This document shows, piece after piece, positions 22,219-34,577 of a stretch of DNA of 64,000 bases. The DNA lies in contig OZ018417.1 of assembly GCA_963969595.1 (NCBI GenBank), positions 2,544,501-2,608,500 of the forward strand, written 5' to 3'. The notes beneath the pieces were generated by a model. The model made no database searches and was not told where the DNA came from. It worked only from the letters and a program-made list of their open reading frames with translations. The stretch comes from Neckera pumila. Its lineage: Eukaryota > Streptophyta > Bryopsida > Hypnales > Neckeraceae. The first letter of the stretch is position 1. Every line of letters starts with the position of its first letter. The translations under genes and the position numbers were made by a program.

Positions 22219-23182
22219 TGTCGCAGCACAGGGCAAGCAATTTCCCAGTTATACTACCAAAAATCACTTTAAAGTATAACAAAGTGACTCTAAAGATCAA
22301 ACCCGCGAGATTCTGTGAAGTAGATAGCCTTATTTAGTCTCTACGCTAAGTCAGTACCTATATTTCCTCTTCCGGTTCAAACACAACAACCGGAAATACA
22401 ACAACAACAAGAACTATAATCAGACCCTCTTCTCTTTCTCCGATCCAGTCCACTTTCCGATCTGGTCTGATCAACTCACATCCACTCTTACTACCATCCG
22501 GTTTAGTTTTACCTCTGTTTCACCATCAGAGGGTTTGCCCCTTGTTTTTGAGAGCGGTAGGCCCGCCGCTCCTTCCGTGAATTATAGTGGCTGAAGACCC
22601 ACTTTGTCCTTCTCCAATTCTCTATACTAATCCGGACCCGGTTTGATCCTTCACAACAACCCAGAAAACTCTCCGGATTACCGGTCACACAAGGACCCCC
22701 TGTACGATCCTTCCATACTACAACAACCTTAGCGCCACGTTTCGTCTATGCGAAGCCAGGCGGCTGCAAGTGAGCCCATCCGTTCCAACATCCACTAAAG
22801 TTCTTCCGTTTGCCCACTGAGGCAGCGAGTTCTCTCAGGAGATCGAACACTCAACCGGATTTACCACCCAAGAGTTCTAGCACGACTAAGGAATCCCTCC
22901 CTATCCGCCTAGCCTAACAACGACTGTCTCGCCCGGAATCCTAAACTTTAAAGCTGCTGAGGAACTGGAATCCACTCTCAACACTTTCGCAACCCGCTCA
23001 CCTACACATAAGATCAAAACAAGAACGCCAAAGGGAGAAATCACACCCACACTAACAAGCGCCTTCCTAACTCCTCACCACACAACCCTGCCGCACACGG
23101 GAGAGACACGCAACAAGAGGCCAAGAGAAGACGTATGCGAAAATGAGGTGAAAAAAACTCCCAGCTCCCAAGCAGGGGCTGA

Positions 23183-23190
23183 CTTATATA
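23183..23190 (-). promoter_or_regulatory. TATA-like motif in 3' region of C-minus
   Basis: TATATAAG on the minus strand, downstream of the coding frame and about 0.97 kb from the element's 3' tip. It is followed by AGTCAGCCCC and a CT-rich stretch. Its position parallels TATA-like motifs in B2 and D-plus. Confidence 0.35.
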
Positions 23191-23331
23191 CCACTTGACT
23201 ACAAAGCAAAAAGGACCTCGGAAATCCGCGCTGGACATCCGGATCCGATCCTAACCGGCCAGACCGGATAAACATCCGATCCGGTCCTAACTATCTTATA
23301 AATACTTTACATTTCTAACTAACTTCCTACC

Positions 23332-24949
23332 CTACGCTCCAATTCCCCCGCCCAATGTAGGACTTCTAGGTTCCTCGGGCAGTTGGTTGAACGCATCCGC
23401 CAAGTTCTGGCTCCGCTCCTCGATAGCTGGATCCGGAAGATCTGACCCGGGCGATGAATCTAACTGAATTGGTTGCCCCGGCCCAGGTCTCCGGTTACTC
23501 TTCCTTGACTTGGGTGTCTGATCCTTACGCTCCCCCGGATTCGATCCTCCCGCTGCAAACAAATCCGGCAGCGAAATGTCAGAGAGGTGGATTTTCGGGA
23601 AAACAAGGATTTGGTCAGCTTCCAACTGCTGACGTCCATCCGGTCGGCCGCCTCTCGTGCTGCCACTAAGGATGCTTCCACCCGATCGGTGAAGTTACTG
23701 AGGATCCGAACTATCCGGGAACCGGATACCTTCTTCTCTTCATGCACCCCTTTGTCAAATAATGCCGCCTTGACTTTGGTGGATCCGGACTCTCCAAGAG
23801 TGCCCTTCACCGACTCAGCCACCTTCCGGGTTGCCTCCGCCATCTCTCGGACTGCTGCCTTGTCTTCCCTAAGGGTTACCATGTCAGCCCTCAGAGCGTC
23901 GACTTCCCCCTGAAGCCGACGGATCTCTGCTTCTTGTTATCGGTTCTCATCCGGATCGGCCAAGAATTGCCCCACCTTACCCGGCAATTCACTATCGACC
24001 GGTGCACCCACCAGCTCCCCGATAGTGATGAGAGTTCTCCGCTTGACCTCCCAGTCCGCTCGTATCCCATCCAGGACAACCATCAACTGGTTGAACGGGT
24101 TAGTTGGATCCTCAAGATCCGGCATCTCAACATCCGGTCCCTGTTCTAGTGTGGACCGGGGGTTCGAGGGGGTTCCTCTCTTCCGAGGAGGCGTCGTCTT
24201 CTATCGCTTCCTTTGCCGGGACGGCTCCTCCTCTTCCTCCTCTTCTGTCCCGAGTTCGGATCCGGTTTGCTCCTCCATCTCGTCATCCGAACCCAACTCT
24301 CCGTACTTCAGGATAGACTCCTAAACGCTCCACGTCTTCTCCTCCGTTTGAATGAGGAGTTGGTTCTGCCGGTAGAGGTGGAAAAGGTAGGGACTCAAAG
24401 GAGTGGCCCTACTCTTTCCGATCCTCGTCACCAACTGGGACACCAGATCGGAAAAGATCCGAGCCCAATTTACCTTCCGTTCCCCGCTCAGGGAACCGAA
24501 AATGGTATTGCCGAAGAACATTGTCACCCTCGTCGGCTTCTCCGGGTGGACGATCGGAACCAGGAACTGGAAGAGGTTACGATGCCGGTCGCTCTTACAG
24601 TCTGCGACCACGTACCTGTCCTTGTTGCTCAGCTCCCCATGAAACTTATCATGGATGAACTCGTCCTTCCTTCCGGCCATACCGGAACCTCCCATCCGGA
24701 AGTTGTAAACTTCCCTCCACCTTTCTTCTTCCCATTCGGTCGGGCGGCCCCGGAGAGTATTGTCGAACTCGTTTGACACCTTACACTTGATCTCCCTAAC
24801 CATCCGCTCCTCCCAAAATCCCCAGGGTTTATCCATCAGGACTAGGCACCCCATGGCGTTGAGATCCTCCATGAGCTCAGTCCGGGCCGGTTCCTCCATA
24901 GGAATGACCGGAACTATCTTCCGGAGCTTGACGTCGGAGGAGGAACTGG
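23332..24949 (-). pseudogene. C-family element protein, main part
   Basis: Minus-strand frame entering from 39803+ and broken at 24949 by the CACTA insertion. It has LMEDLNAMGCLVLMDKPWGF, a WEEERWREVYNF motif, HDKFHGELSNKDRYVVADC, FLVPIVHPEKPTRVTM and VNWARIFSDLV. Acidic and coiled-coil-like stretches follow. The same frame crosses TAG 24321-24323, a TAG near 24195 and TAA 23937-23939. A 1-nt shift appears to occur in the tail, which ends in a Pro/Gly-rich segment at 23332. In the part right of the CACTA element the frame is open back to TGA near 39876 without an ATG, so the start is unclear. It shares its core with B and D proteins. Confidence 0.6.
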
Positions 24950-24961
24950 CACTAGTAGAAA
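24950..24961 (+). repeat. CACTA left terminal inverted repeat
   Basis: CACTAGTAGAAA, exact inverse of 39788-39799. The similarity weakens after 12 bp. Confidence 0.9.
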
Positions 24962-25600
24962 AGGGGGTGTTTTGTAATCGGAGAAACAATGACTATCTCT
25001 CTTGTATGACTGAATAGTGACTCCGGGCATACAGAAGGGCTTTGAAAAAAACTGACCCAGTAATACAGTCATATAGTAGTCATAGAAATGAGTGCTGGAT
25101 GAAGAATGGATGAAAGGTAGGACAATAAGTTCTTCACTGACAACTATTCATATACCTCCTACCAGCATTGATGATGTGGATTCAGTATTTTAGACTGTAG
25201 TTGTTGAAGGATGAGGGGAATTGATATATGTCTACTAAATAACTATGTTATGACTGTGTGAATGACAACGTGGAATTTAAGGAAAATAGTGACATTTCTT
25301 TGTCCAGCTGGGCATTTGTGACTAGGATTATTAGTGATGTAGCTTAGTTGTTAGTCCTTTTTGTAGTGGTTATCCTTGTACGACCAGAGTCATGTGGGAC
25401 TAGATGTGCTACAATAATCACTGCAACATAACTGCACTTCAGTCATTCTTGAGTAGTTATGTGTTGAATAGTGGATTTAGAACATTTGTGACTAAAGCCA
25501 TATACAAATAGAATACGAGTACATAGAAGGTAATTTTGAGCATTTATATTATTGTCATGGTATTAGATGTAAGCTGAAATGTTGTCTGTATTCTATGCTT
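24962..25600. promoter_or_regulatory. CACTA left subterminal region
   Basis: About 0.6 kb without coding features, with scattered short TGACT/AGTCA words in both orientations (ATGACTGAATAGTGACT, ACAGTCATATAGTAGTCATA). In En/Spm elements such subterminal repeats bind the TnpA-type protein. Matching words are dense at the right end (39640-39790) and in the internal MITE. Binding is inferred by analogy. Confidence 0.5.
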
Positions 25601-25635
25601 ATAAGATATGCACATATATAAAGGCCACAACAGAC

Positions 25636-26367
25636 TTAATATTCAGCAGATGCTCGAAGATGATCTTCAGCAGACAATTCAATGGCTCCTACCAAAGAAA
25701 CGGTTGTAGGTGGGGTTGGAACAATTACTGGAGGGGTAAGACCGCTGCACTCCACCGTTGTGGTGATGAATGCATCTTGCGTGTCCAATACTTCCCTTTG
25801 TGATCGTGCCTCTTTGCGCAATACTACTTTCCAACCTGGCTTCTCTATAACATCTGAGAAGAACACTTGGGTTGCTTGGCTGGAGAAGATGAAAGGCTCC
25901 GCCATGCGTGGCAGCTTGTGTCGGAAGTTGACAACCAAGAAGCCCGCCTCATCTCTAATGTATGTTGGGTTTCCTTGATTGTCTTGCCTTTTCAGCCATT
26001 CACATCGGAAAAGCACTATTGGTGCATGCAGAGGACCATAATCAAGGTTGAAGATGTCCTTCAGGACGCCCACATAGTGTACAGCAACATCCGTAGCATC
26101 AGTAGTTGGCACTTCAAATGCAGACGCCACTCCACTATCATATGTTACCATGTGCATGGATGCTTCATCCTCCACTCGGTAGTGGTTTCCAAATGCCCTC
26201 ATCTTTGTATACCGCATTGCTCTTTGGGAAGGTCTATTGCAGAGCAACAATCTATCCATGTCCTCAGCATTGTTGACATCCAATTCTATGCTTCTAGAAT
26301 ATTGTATCAACCAATCCTCCAGCCCCTGTTCAGTACCATTTGACTCCCGTTCTGCCTCCCACTTCCT
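25636..26367 (-). CDS. Transposase exon with DUF4216 domain
   Basis: Reads WEAERESNGTEQGLEDW, then the DUF4216 hallmarks LDYGPLHAPIVLFRCEWLK, RDEAGFLVVNFRHKLPRM, PFIFSSQATQVFFSD and GWKVVLRKEARS. Terminates at 25636. The acceptor near 26367 is preceded by a weak pyrimidine tract. Confidence 0.85.
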   Translation of the reverse strand, partial: RKWEAERESNGTEQGLEDWLIQYSRSIELDVNNAEDMDRLLLCNRPSQRAMRYTKMRAFGNHYRVEDEASMHMVTYDSGVASAFEVPTTDATDVAVHYVGVLKDIFNLDYGPLHAPIVLFRCEWLKRQDNQGNPTYIRDEAGFLVVNFRHKLPRMAEPFIFSSQATQVFFSDVIEKPGWKVVLRKEARSQREVLDTQDAFITTTVECSGLTPPVIVPTPPTTVSLVGAIELSAEDHLRASAEY

Positions 26368-26702
26368 GCATGATTATGACATGGATGATTAGTAGTGAAG
26401 GTGTAGGAAGTGGAAGAGAAAAACATAGACATACTATTTGTGAAAACAGCAATTGCTAGCTCTTTCTTCGGTACAGAAGTGGTATACACATGACTAGGCC
26501 ACTTCTTTGATTTCTTCGTAGTTTGGACAATCAATTCTATACATCAAGATTGACAAATGACTAGCCACTACAATGTTAACAAGAAGGACTAGTACAATGA
26601 ATCCCTTGCAATCACGGACATGTGCATATTCTCATTTAAAATGCAAGGACGCGCATTGAAAGTCTCTATACACTTTCATTGACATTAGCATGCACAAACT
26701 CA

Positions 26703-27602
26703 CCGCAACCAATCTCCTATTACAGTTGCATTTTTGCAAATATACTGGTGCGCAACATCTCGTAGTGCACTTGTCATCATGTATGGTTTCCCTGCACCCT
26801 CTAAAACCTCTTCTGCATCACCGCATTCTTCTTCAGCATCCCAGACTCGCTTCTGGACAGTGTCAAAGCTCTGTAGGTATTCCGTGACAAAGCCAATACA
26901 TTCATCCTTTAAGTAACCTTCAGCCATGGATGCTTCAGGTCTAGCCATGTTGCGCACATACTTCTTGAGGGTCTTCATGTACCTCTCAATAGGGTACATC
27001 CACCTGCTTGCCACAGGGCCACAAACATCCAACTCCTCTACCAAATGATAGGGTAAGTGAGTCATTATGTCAAAGAAGGATGGAGGAAATTCCATCTCTA
27101 GGAGGGCCATGCTCTCCGCCACATCCACTTCTAATGAATGAAATTCACTTGGATCATACACATTTGTGCAAAGTCTGCGGAAAACCTTGCACATCCTCAT
27201 GACCGCCATCCTTGGACCTGGTTTCAGCAAGCCATGCAATGCCAATGGCATTAGCTGCTGCATGAGGACATGATAATCGTGTGATTTCAGCCCTCCAAAT
27301 TTTTTATTGCGGATGTGCTTTCCCATTGAAGACGAGTATCCAGATGGTGTCTTCAAGGATTCTAATGTCTTTGCAAATATGTTGAATTCTATATCAGATA
27401 GCACGTAAGGTGCTGCAGGTTTCATCATTCTGCGACCCCTTCTTGGATTCACTGTGAGCCATAGATGGGGCCGAATGTTCCTCCTCTGCAAATCTCGTCT
27501 CACTTTCACTGTGTCCTTCATCCCTCTTATTGTCTTCAGAAAATTCTTTGCCAAATTCATTTTGAAATGCATGGGATCTAGCGTGTGTCGAATGAGTAAT
27601 TC
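26703..27602 (-). CDS. Transposase exon with DUF4218 domain
   Basis: Begins ELLIRHTLDPMHFKMNLAKN. Continues with LKSHDYHVLMQQLMPLALHG, FRRLCTNVYDPSEF, MEFPPSFFDIMTHLPYHLVE and GPVASRWMYPIERYMKTLK, all typical DUF4218 blocks, and YLKDECIGFVTEYL. No stop or shift inside. Confidence 0.88.
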
Positions 27603-28108
27603 CTGTACACAAACATCCGCTTAGTCCACTTCAGTGCTTTGTCATATACATCACTTTCATTTAATTCCATTAACAAGGGTGTCATGTATCAACCTCTGCA
27701 TGATTGTCTTCCTATTAAGAAAGTTCTAAGTGATGCTCAATCATGAATTCTGATTGTCATTGCATTGTTCTCAGACTTTAGCCACCTAATGACTATGTGT
27801 TGATTCATGGCTGAGTAATACATGTGTAATATGGAAGTGATAGTGAACTGGTCACTTGTAGAACGTAGAGAATGACTTGAAAATGACACGAAGATGGTGG
27901 CATTGAAGTCATTTCAGGGCTTCAACTCAACTATGTATCCCATATAGACAATCAGCACTAAAAATCACTTTCCACAGCTACACAGATAGCATAACAGCTA
28001 AAAAACATTCAAAAACTCTGTGTAAATTGTATTTCATTTTGTTTTTTGGACAGCCTTCACTTCTACATTGAACAAAAACGTAAGCCTCAATAAGTGATGC
28101 GCACTTAC

Positions 28109-29773
28109 CGTCCAATAAGGCAAAATGTGAAAGACAGTTTTCCGTTTCACTCCATGCACTTTTGAAGGATCTCCAATCCCACCTTCCCTGTTCCCCAAGG
28201 CTTTCCATGCCTCATATTCTTTTGCATACTGTAATTGTTGATGTACTGATACAACTTCTGGCTTACCTCGACTCTCGACTTTGCTGTTGAAGTGTCTCTT
28301 CATTGCTTCTGACCTGTACTTGTGGTTCTGTAGTAGCCACCTCCTTATTCCACCATAAATTTGCTTGCATAACTCTATTGAGTGCTCAGCCCCTAACTCA
28401 CATCCACAGCTTGTACAGGCAGCAAAGCCTTGGTGAGAAAATCCTCCCACTAAGCCATATCTTGGATAATCATGAATCGTCCACAATAGAACTGCTCGCA
28501 ATGTGAACGCTCTGCTACCTGTGGGTACTGTGACATCGTACGCCGGAATACCTCTCTATAGTTCTAGAAACTCTTGAATGAGTGGCTCCACATACACGTC
28601 AAATACTTCAAAAGTGACAGATTGTTTACCTGGAATGAATAATGCTAGCTGCACAAAAAACTTCTTTATACTCAACCATGGAGGTAAATTGTAGTTCAGG
28701 AGCAGAACGGGCCATGTCGACCATGTTGACCGCATCTGCTTGAAGGGATTTACACCGTCTGCGGCCAAGGCAAAGTGAACATTACGCGGCTCTCTTCTAA
28801 ATGATGGATCCACTTCTGTGTGAAAATGATGCCACGCCTTCAAATCGCATGGATGTCTCACCATGTTGTCTCCACCCTGGCAATTGCTTTTGTTCTGGGA
28901 ACGCCATGTCATGAGCTCTGAAATGGCAGGATTGCGAAACATTCTTTGTAATCTAGGAATAATTGGAAAGTGTCGCAACACTTTCAGTGGAACTTTTTTC
29001 CGCTGTTCATCTTTATACCTCTGTCCATTACAATGGGGGCAACGTAAGGCATCTGCATATTCACCTCTGAAGAGCACACAACCATTCCCACATGCATGAA
29101 TGCTGTTGTATGTGAGCCCTAGCTTTGTGGTCAATGTCTTTGCAACATAATGATTTTTCGATAGATGATTCTCTTTTGGAAGTAGGTGGCCTTGCAGCAA
29201 ACTAAGCAACTCATCTGCACAGCTATTACTCACACCATGCACAGTACACAAGTTCATTATCAAAATAGTTGCTGCCAACGTATTACATTTTGCTCCGGTG
29301 TACAGTTCTTGAAGAGCGTCTTCCAATGCGGAAGCATCAAAGCCAGCATCCACTCCACAGTCTTCCTTGTCAGCAGGCTCATCTGATTCAAGGCCAGCAC
29401 TTTCGTCTGCAACGTTCTCACCTCCATTGTCACTTCCCATGCATTCTTTGTGAACCTCATCGGCAATAGTGAAAATCTGTAAAACATCATCACGAGCTCT
29501 ATCCTCCATTGTCTCAACATTTTGTCCTTCGTGCAATGCATCATGCACCATTTCTCGCGTAAGCACATGTTCATCAAGCACAACTTCTTCTCCTCCTGAG
29601 CAATTCCAGAATGCCTCCTCCCACTCTTCGTCTAAAGACTCTCTTTCTCCAGGACCTCTCCACACTCTGAATTGAGAATGCCGTCCACTCCGTACAAGGT
29701 GATGCCTAACAGTGGACACCGAGCACTTCCGCTGACCCTTGCACTTCACACAAGGGCAGTGTGCATGTGTCAA
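28109..29773 (-). pseudogene. Transposase exon with tnp2 (PF02992-type) domain, one stop
   Basis: N-terminus THAHCPCVKCKGQRKCS resembles the zinc-finger-like transposase-associated region. An acidic spacer is followed by tnp2 blocks: YNSIHACGNGCVLFRGEYAD, CPHCNGQRYKDEQRKKVPLK, LRHFPIIPRLQRMFRNP, HFALAADGVNPFKQMRSTWS, TWPVLLLNYNLPPWLSIKK. TAG at 28556-28558. The frame then resumes with GIPAYDVTVPTGSRAFTLRA, LLWTIHDYPRYGLVGGFSHQ, ACTSCGCELGAEHS and VFHILPYW before the splice donor at 28109. The ATG at 29773 may not be the true start if an upstream exon exists. Confidence 0.85.
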
Positions 29774-31262
29774 ATGTTCAAGAAATGAGCTCTGCTCACT
29801 TCACGAACCCATAGACGATCATCACAAAGATGCTGCCTTTGTGCCGCAGACAAGGGCATTGACACGGATTGCTGTCCGCTCATCTGAAAGGACTCTCATT
29901 CACTGCAAAGCTAGAATAGTCATTGGAAATGGCGTTTTGAACTATTTTCAAGGCTAGTGAACATCTTGTTATACTTAAGTATCGAACAAATGTAAAACAA
30001 AATCAGTGCAGCATTCGGAGGGAATTGTGATTGTGTGCTCAGCCAACATGTGTATCCTCATTTGGTAAAATAAGCATGTGAGGAAGTTGCAGTCTTATAA
30101 TGAAGGCCTCATTGAACGCTTCAACATTTAGCATGCAAGATCATTTAAACAGTCTCCAGTGATAAAGCAATGACATTTTGCACTTGCTACATCAAAGAAG
30201 TGGATTCCTTTAATCATTTAGAAGTATTGCCCTAGTCCTACTTAGGTGCACAACTTCTGGATAGAAGTTGTCTTCTGCCTATGTATTCCTTCTAATTTGA
30301 ACCCAATGTCCTATTTTCTTTGATTTTGTTGTAACTCATTTGACTTTTATACAATGAAAAAACCCCACACAGATCAGAGCCTCTCAAAATGAAGAGTTTC
30401 GAGATCATTCTGACTCTGTTAATTAGGAAGGCATATTTGCTTTGGCAAGGTCATTTTTAGTGATAAGCTTTGTATTGGAGACACATCCAGCACTAGTCTT
30501 CAAGCCAGAAGTACATCATTGACCCTCATTTCCTTATGGAGGGTGCGCTCATGGAGGTTCTACTATATTATCATGTGAACATTTCATACTATTTCCCAAG
30601 ACTATATACAATTCTCTAATACAGCAAGCACGTCCATTCAGTTTGGTCAACACTATCATGCATGCCTTCATTCCTTTCAATCATTTTCTGCTGCATATGT
30701 GCTATAAAAAAATATTGGAAAACAAGTGAGGCACAAGCGACGTTCTTCAAGAAGGGTTTCATAGCCAATATGCAACTTCGTATACATTTAAATTAGCATC
30801 TATTTACTAAATTATGTATTTCTGTACTCATAATATTCCCTGAAAACTTCTACAAGCGTATTTCCACTATTTCTCTTTCAATATTGCAATTTCTCAACGA
30901 TCCCAAATTTGATGCAAGTCTTTCCTAAAGCTAGTATATAGCTCCAAATTCCACAAAATAGTTCCCACATGACTATTGTTCACAGTCCTATTTAGGGCAA
31001 ACTGCACCCACTTCTCTTAATGTGCAATTAATGCAGTCCCATCTCTGTAAAAAAGGCACCTATATATGAAATGCAAACAAGATGACAGCTTCTATTCCTT
31101 TCCTGGTGTCTTACCTTTGATGGCTGCTTGAATGTTTGCACATTTACTGTGCACCACCCTCTGTCAATTCACCTTGTCATGCAGTGCACCTCCGTCTTTG
31201 CCTTCACAACCACGAAGTTCTAGTGTACATCCGCAGTTTCTGGAAAGCTTCAGCTGCACAGC
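29774..31262. promoter_or_regulatory. Central spacer between divergent CACTA genes
   Basis: About 1.5 kb with no long frame, between the 5' ends of the transposase gene (minus) and the second gene (plus). Its position implies it holds promoters for both, possibly a bidirectional one. No single motif is decisive. Confidence 0.4.
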
Positions 31263-31807
31263 ATGACTGCCTCAAGTGGAGAAGAGAAGACATCATACAA
31301 ACAAGCACGTGACGCCCGTGTGCTAGAGCTTGCCAAATACTTGGAATCCCTGCAAGTTCTTGCTGTTGGTCTGTGAGTACCTTCTACCCATGCCTCTTGA
31401 ATGCACTTCGTTTTTCCAGGAAATGTGTAGTCCTACAAGTGGCGTCTCCATAGGTTTCTCTTTGAAATAGTATTATAGGGGTAGACCTCCAGCACACTGC
31501 ACAGAAGTAATTGGACAGTCATATGTTAGTGCCGTCATAGTCATTTACTCACGAATTGCTATGACCACAGTTCTGCTCTTGTCATTTCTGAGAGTCGGGC
31601 ATTTGTTAATTCAAAGACTGCGCCTTCACAGCTAGACACATGGCTTGAAAACATTAAATGCAACCTTCAAGAAAGGGCGGCCTCTGTGAACCCTAGCTCT
31701 ACGGAAGGCCTACATGGCGGCGCTGTTTTTTCTCTTCACCGTTGTTGCTTGCGAGTCTCCTGTCCTGTACCTCCTCCTCATTCCGGTTGCTCTGATTGCT
31801 GTGCAAG

Positions 31808-32057
31808 TTTCCATCTCTGGCAACGGTGAATGGGAGGCACTCCACAGAAGCGGTGGACCACAAGACTGCGCGTGCTGCTGCGCAAGCTTCTACAACGCCA
31901 GTATTACGTAGGAGCATCCCAATCGAACAGAACGAGAGACGGGCAGGCGGGAGAGGAAACCCAAGTCCTGGAGCGCCTCGCATTTCCAAGCAACCCAACA
32001 TGAGCATGAATTCAGGGTCTGATGATACTAGGACGGAGGACAACCTTCCACAAACAG
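31808..32057 (+). CDS. CACTA second gene, upstream exon
   Basis: Open frame containing TEAVDHKTARAAAQASTTPV, RRSIPIEQNERRAGGRGNPS and ISKQPNMSMNSGSDDTRTED, then donor CAG|GTATGC at 32057. Pro/Ser/Arg-rich and probably disordered. The left border is approximate. Confidence 0.4.
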
Positions 32058-34577
32058 GTATGCGGTCTTTGTTCTTTGTCACTTGACTTGGCTTGTATCC
32101 TCTTCGGGAAAGGAAAGCGCTTGCTTGATTGACAATATTAGCAATAGTTGTCCCTGTACGTGAAGGCAATCAAAGTGTCGGCATTGCAGGACATCTTCAT
32201 CAATTTTATGGGGGTCAAGTTTTTCTTCACTTTTTCAAAGTAGGAAGACAGTCGGGCAAGTGCACTGTTCAGGTTGACTACGCTGTCCACAGCAGTAGAC
32301 CTAATTTTAAGCACTTCTCACACAAGAAGCACAGCTTTAGAATCTGAAGTCAGCACAGAGCTTTAGATTCAATCGATCTATCGCATGTAGTACTGTAATC
32401 AAGCTGTATATATTGAAATTCTGCACAGAGAGGAAAATTAATGGTTTGTCCAAGCTCCAGCTAGTTTGCAAACAGCAGCATCTTCACATGTTGGACCTCG
32501 GGCTCGCGCAGTAGTCTCTGTAGCTCCTCTCACGCTTTCAGATCGTCTCCCTGTCATTGCTGTCCACCACGAAGATTATCCGTAGGTTTCTCTTTGAAAT
32601 ATCGCCATAGACTGCGGCATCCGAGAGTTTGCATCCTACATTGTGAAGGTCACATTGTCAACTTCGATTGATTCCACATTGAAATTAATGCTGACACAGT
32701 GTCTACCCTAACTCCGAGCTTGAAGTGGTATAATGAAGTCGTCTTCCCTGCATATCAAGATCGAGCTGCAAAGCATAAAAGTCTCAGAAGATTGAGTCCA
32801 TGAAAGCGCATTGAAATTAGAAAAGAAGCTAAGGGAGGGCGTTGTCAAGCCCCAACATGATGCTTGCCCACTTCTTGTTTCCCCAGATCACAGTGGACAG
32901 AAAGTTTGCAATGATTTGGCTGTGTGTCTAAAGTAGAGGCACCCATACTCACGGCGGACCCATCCTGTGGATGTTTGTTTCATTTTCTAACTTGTATGCT
33001 AGCATTTCTAAGTCGAAAATCGGAAGCATGTGGTTTGTTTCTTTCAATGCCTTCAATGGAAGTAGTAAATTGCGATTTTGTTATGGTTGTGCAAGAAAAA
33101 GCAGTACCCAAGCATTGCTTCAATTAGTGAATGTCACATGGTCGTGAGCAGAGGAAGTTAGGGCTCTCAGGACGACCAAGGATTTCCTCTATGAAGAAGG
33201 GACCAGTTACTCTGGAATAGTGGAAGTCATTGTATTGGTTCATGAACTTTCGTTTTTGAATTGTGAGATGATGTAAGCTTTTGGGGCGCCGTGGAATATC
33301 TTTTTTTTTTTTATTTAAATCGATTAATGAGAGAGCAGTTACGAGTAAGTTTTCTAGCATTCTTGATGTTGTCTATTTGTTTTGAAGTGCATGCACGGCA
33401 CAAATTTTATGCTTTTTATGCATTGGAAGCTTCTTCATGGATTGGGACAATCAGTGCAGGAATTCTTGCTGTACTTGTGCATGCTCTATATTACAAAGTG
33501 AACCAGGCAATGAATACAAAAGGTGGGTACTACTGAGTTGTTCTTGTGAAGTTAATGTGGATATATTGAGCACAATTGGATTGGATGAAGAGTCTTCTAG
33601 AAAACAGAATGTCCATCTCCAAGCAAGTTTGCTGTTCTTGCTATGTCAACAATGACTTGAAATGCTAGTGTACATGCCTTAGCATAATTTTGTACCATAA
33701 GTGCAGCATTCTTTGACTGAGGTCAGGCCTTTGCAAATGCCCAGGTTAGGACGTTCAGAAGTTTGGGTAAGAATTACTGGCCATTTCCTATGAGGGTTCA
33801 CATGAATGTATGCTGTTAGGTTAGGTCGATGTTATGTAGTCATTTATTTGAATACATGTATTCTGCAGTTCGCTGTTTGTGAAGGTACTACATGTGGTTT
33901 AGGAAAACAGATTGTTGAGGATGGACAAGTCTTGTAGTGCAACCTTCATGTGTAGGCATTGTCTTCTCACATTACTTGCAAGTGCATATATATTGTTATA
34001 TGTCATGTACTTTATAAAGAACAAGCAGTGTCTTTGAAAATAAATGGGTTGAAGTTGCATTGAAAGTAGAGTTCATATTCTTTGGTAATTAGGAAGTAGG
34101 TACTTCTTCTCAAACTTTGTTGCACTGTAATTGATAGCCATGGCAGTAGTGATTTTGATGATTGGCAGTACTTGGTGTTGTAGGGAAGTACACTTTACTA
34201 TTATGCTTTCAAGCAAATGTTTTTGGAATGTCTTTATTTCTTTCCAATGTTACAACCAAACATTTTTTGAGGGAATGGAAGCAATACATTCAGTTGTTGT
34301 TGGTTTAGCACATGTACATTGAAACAATGTACGCTTCTTGCAATGTCTGAATTTATGAATGTTGACCTTTGCAGTAGGCTACCTGCTGCGACTCTATGAA
34401 TGATTAATGTGTCACAGGGGAGATGTAGTGCTTTAGTTATGTTTCTTAGCAATACTAGAGTCGTGTTCATTCATTTACCATTTCAATTTTCATGCTTACT
34501 TGGTAATCGCAGTTACTTGAAGTGATTTTCAGAATGCTTGTATTAACCATATTGATGTTTTTTGAGTATGTGTGTAG

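Larger units (their letters stand above)
25636..29773 (-). pseudogene. CACTA transposase gene (tnp2 / DUF4218 / DUF4216)
   Basis: Gene-level entry covering three long exons in the usual order for plant TNP2-like proteins: tnp2 domain exon 29773-28109, DUF4218 exon 27602-26703 and DUF4216 exon 26367-25636. The exon borders have good signals: donors CG|GTAAGT at 28109 and CG|GTGAGT near 26703, acceptors ACAG|GA at 27602 and TGCAG|GA near 26367. A single in-frame TAG at 28556-28558 breaks the tnp2 domain where related proteins have Trp, fitting TGG-to-TAG. The product would cut and join CACTA ends in the nucleus. The gene diverges from the plus-strand second gene. Confidence 0.85.

Noticed and set aside
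21268..22236. Long open frames in the satellite
   Set aside because: Open on both strands because the repeat modules lack stops; no start context, splice sites or family similarity.
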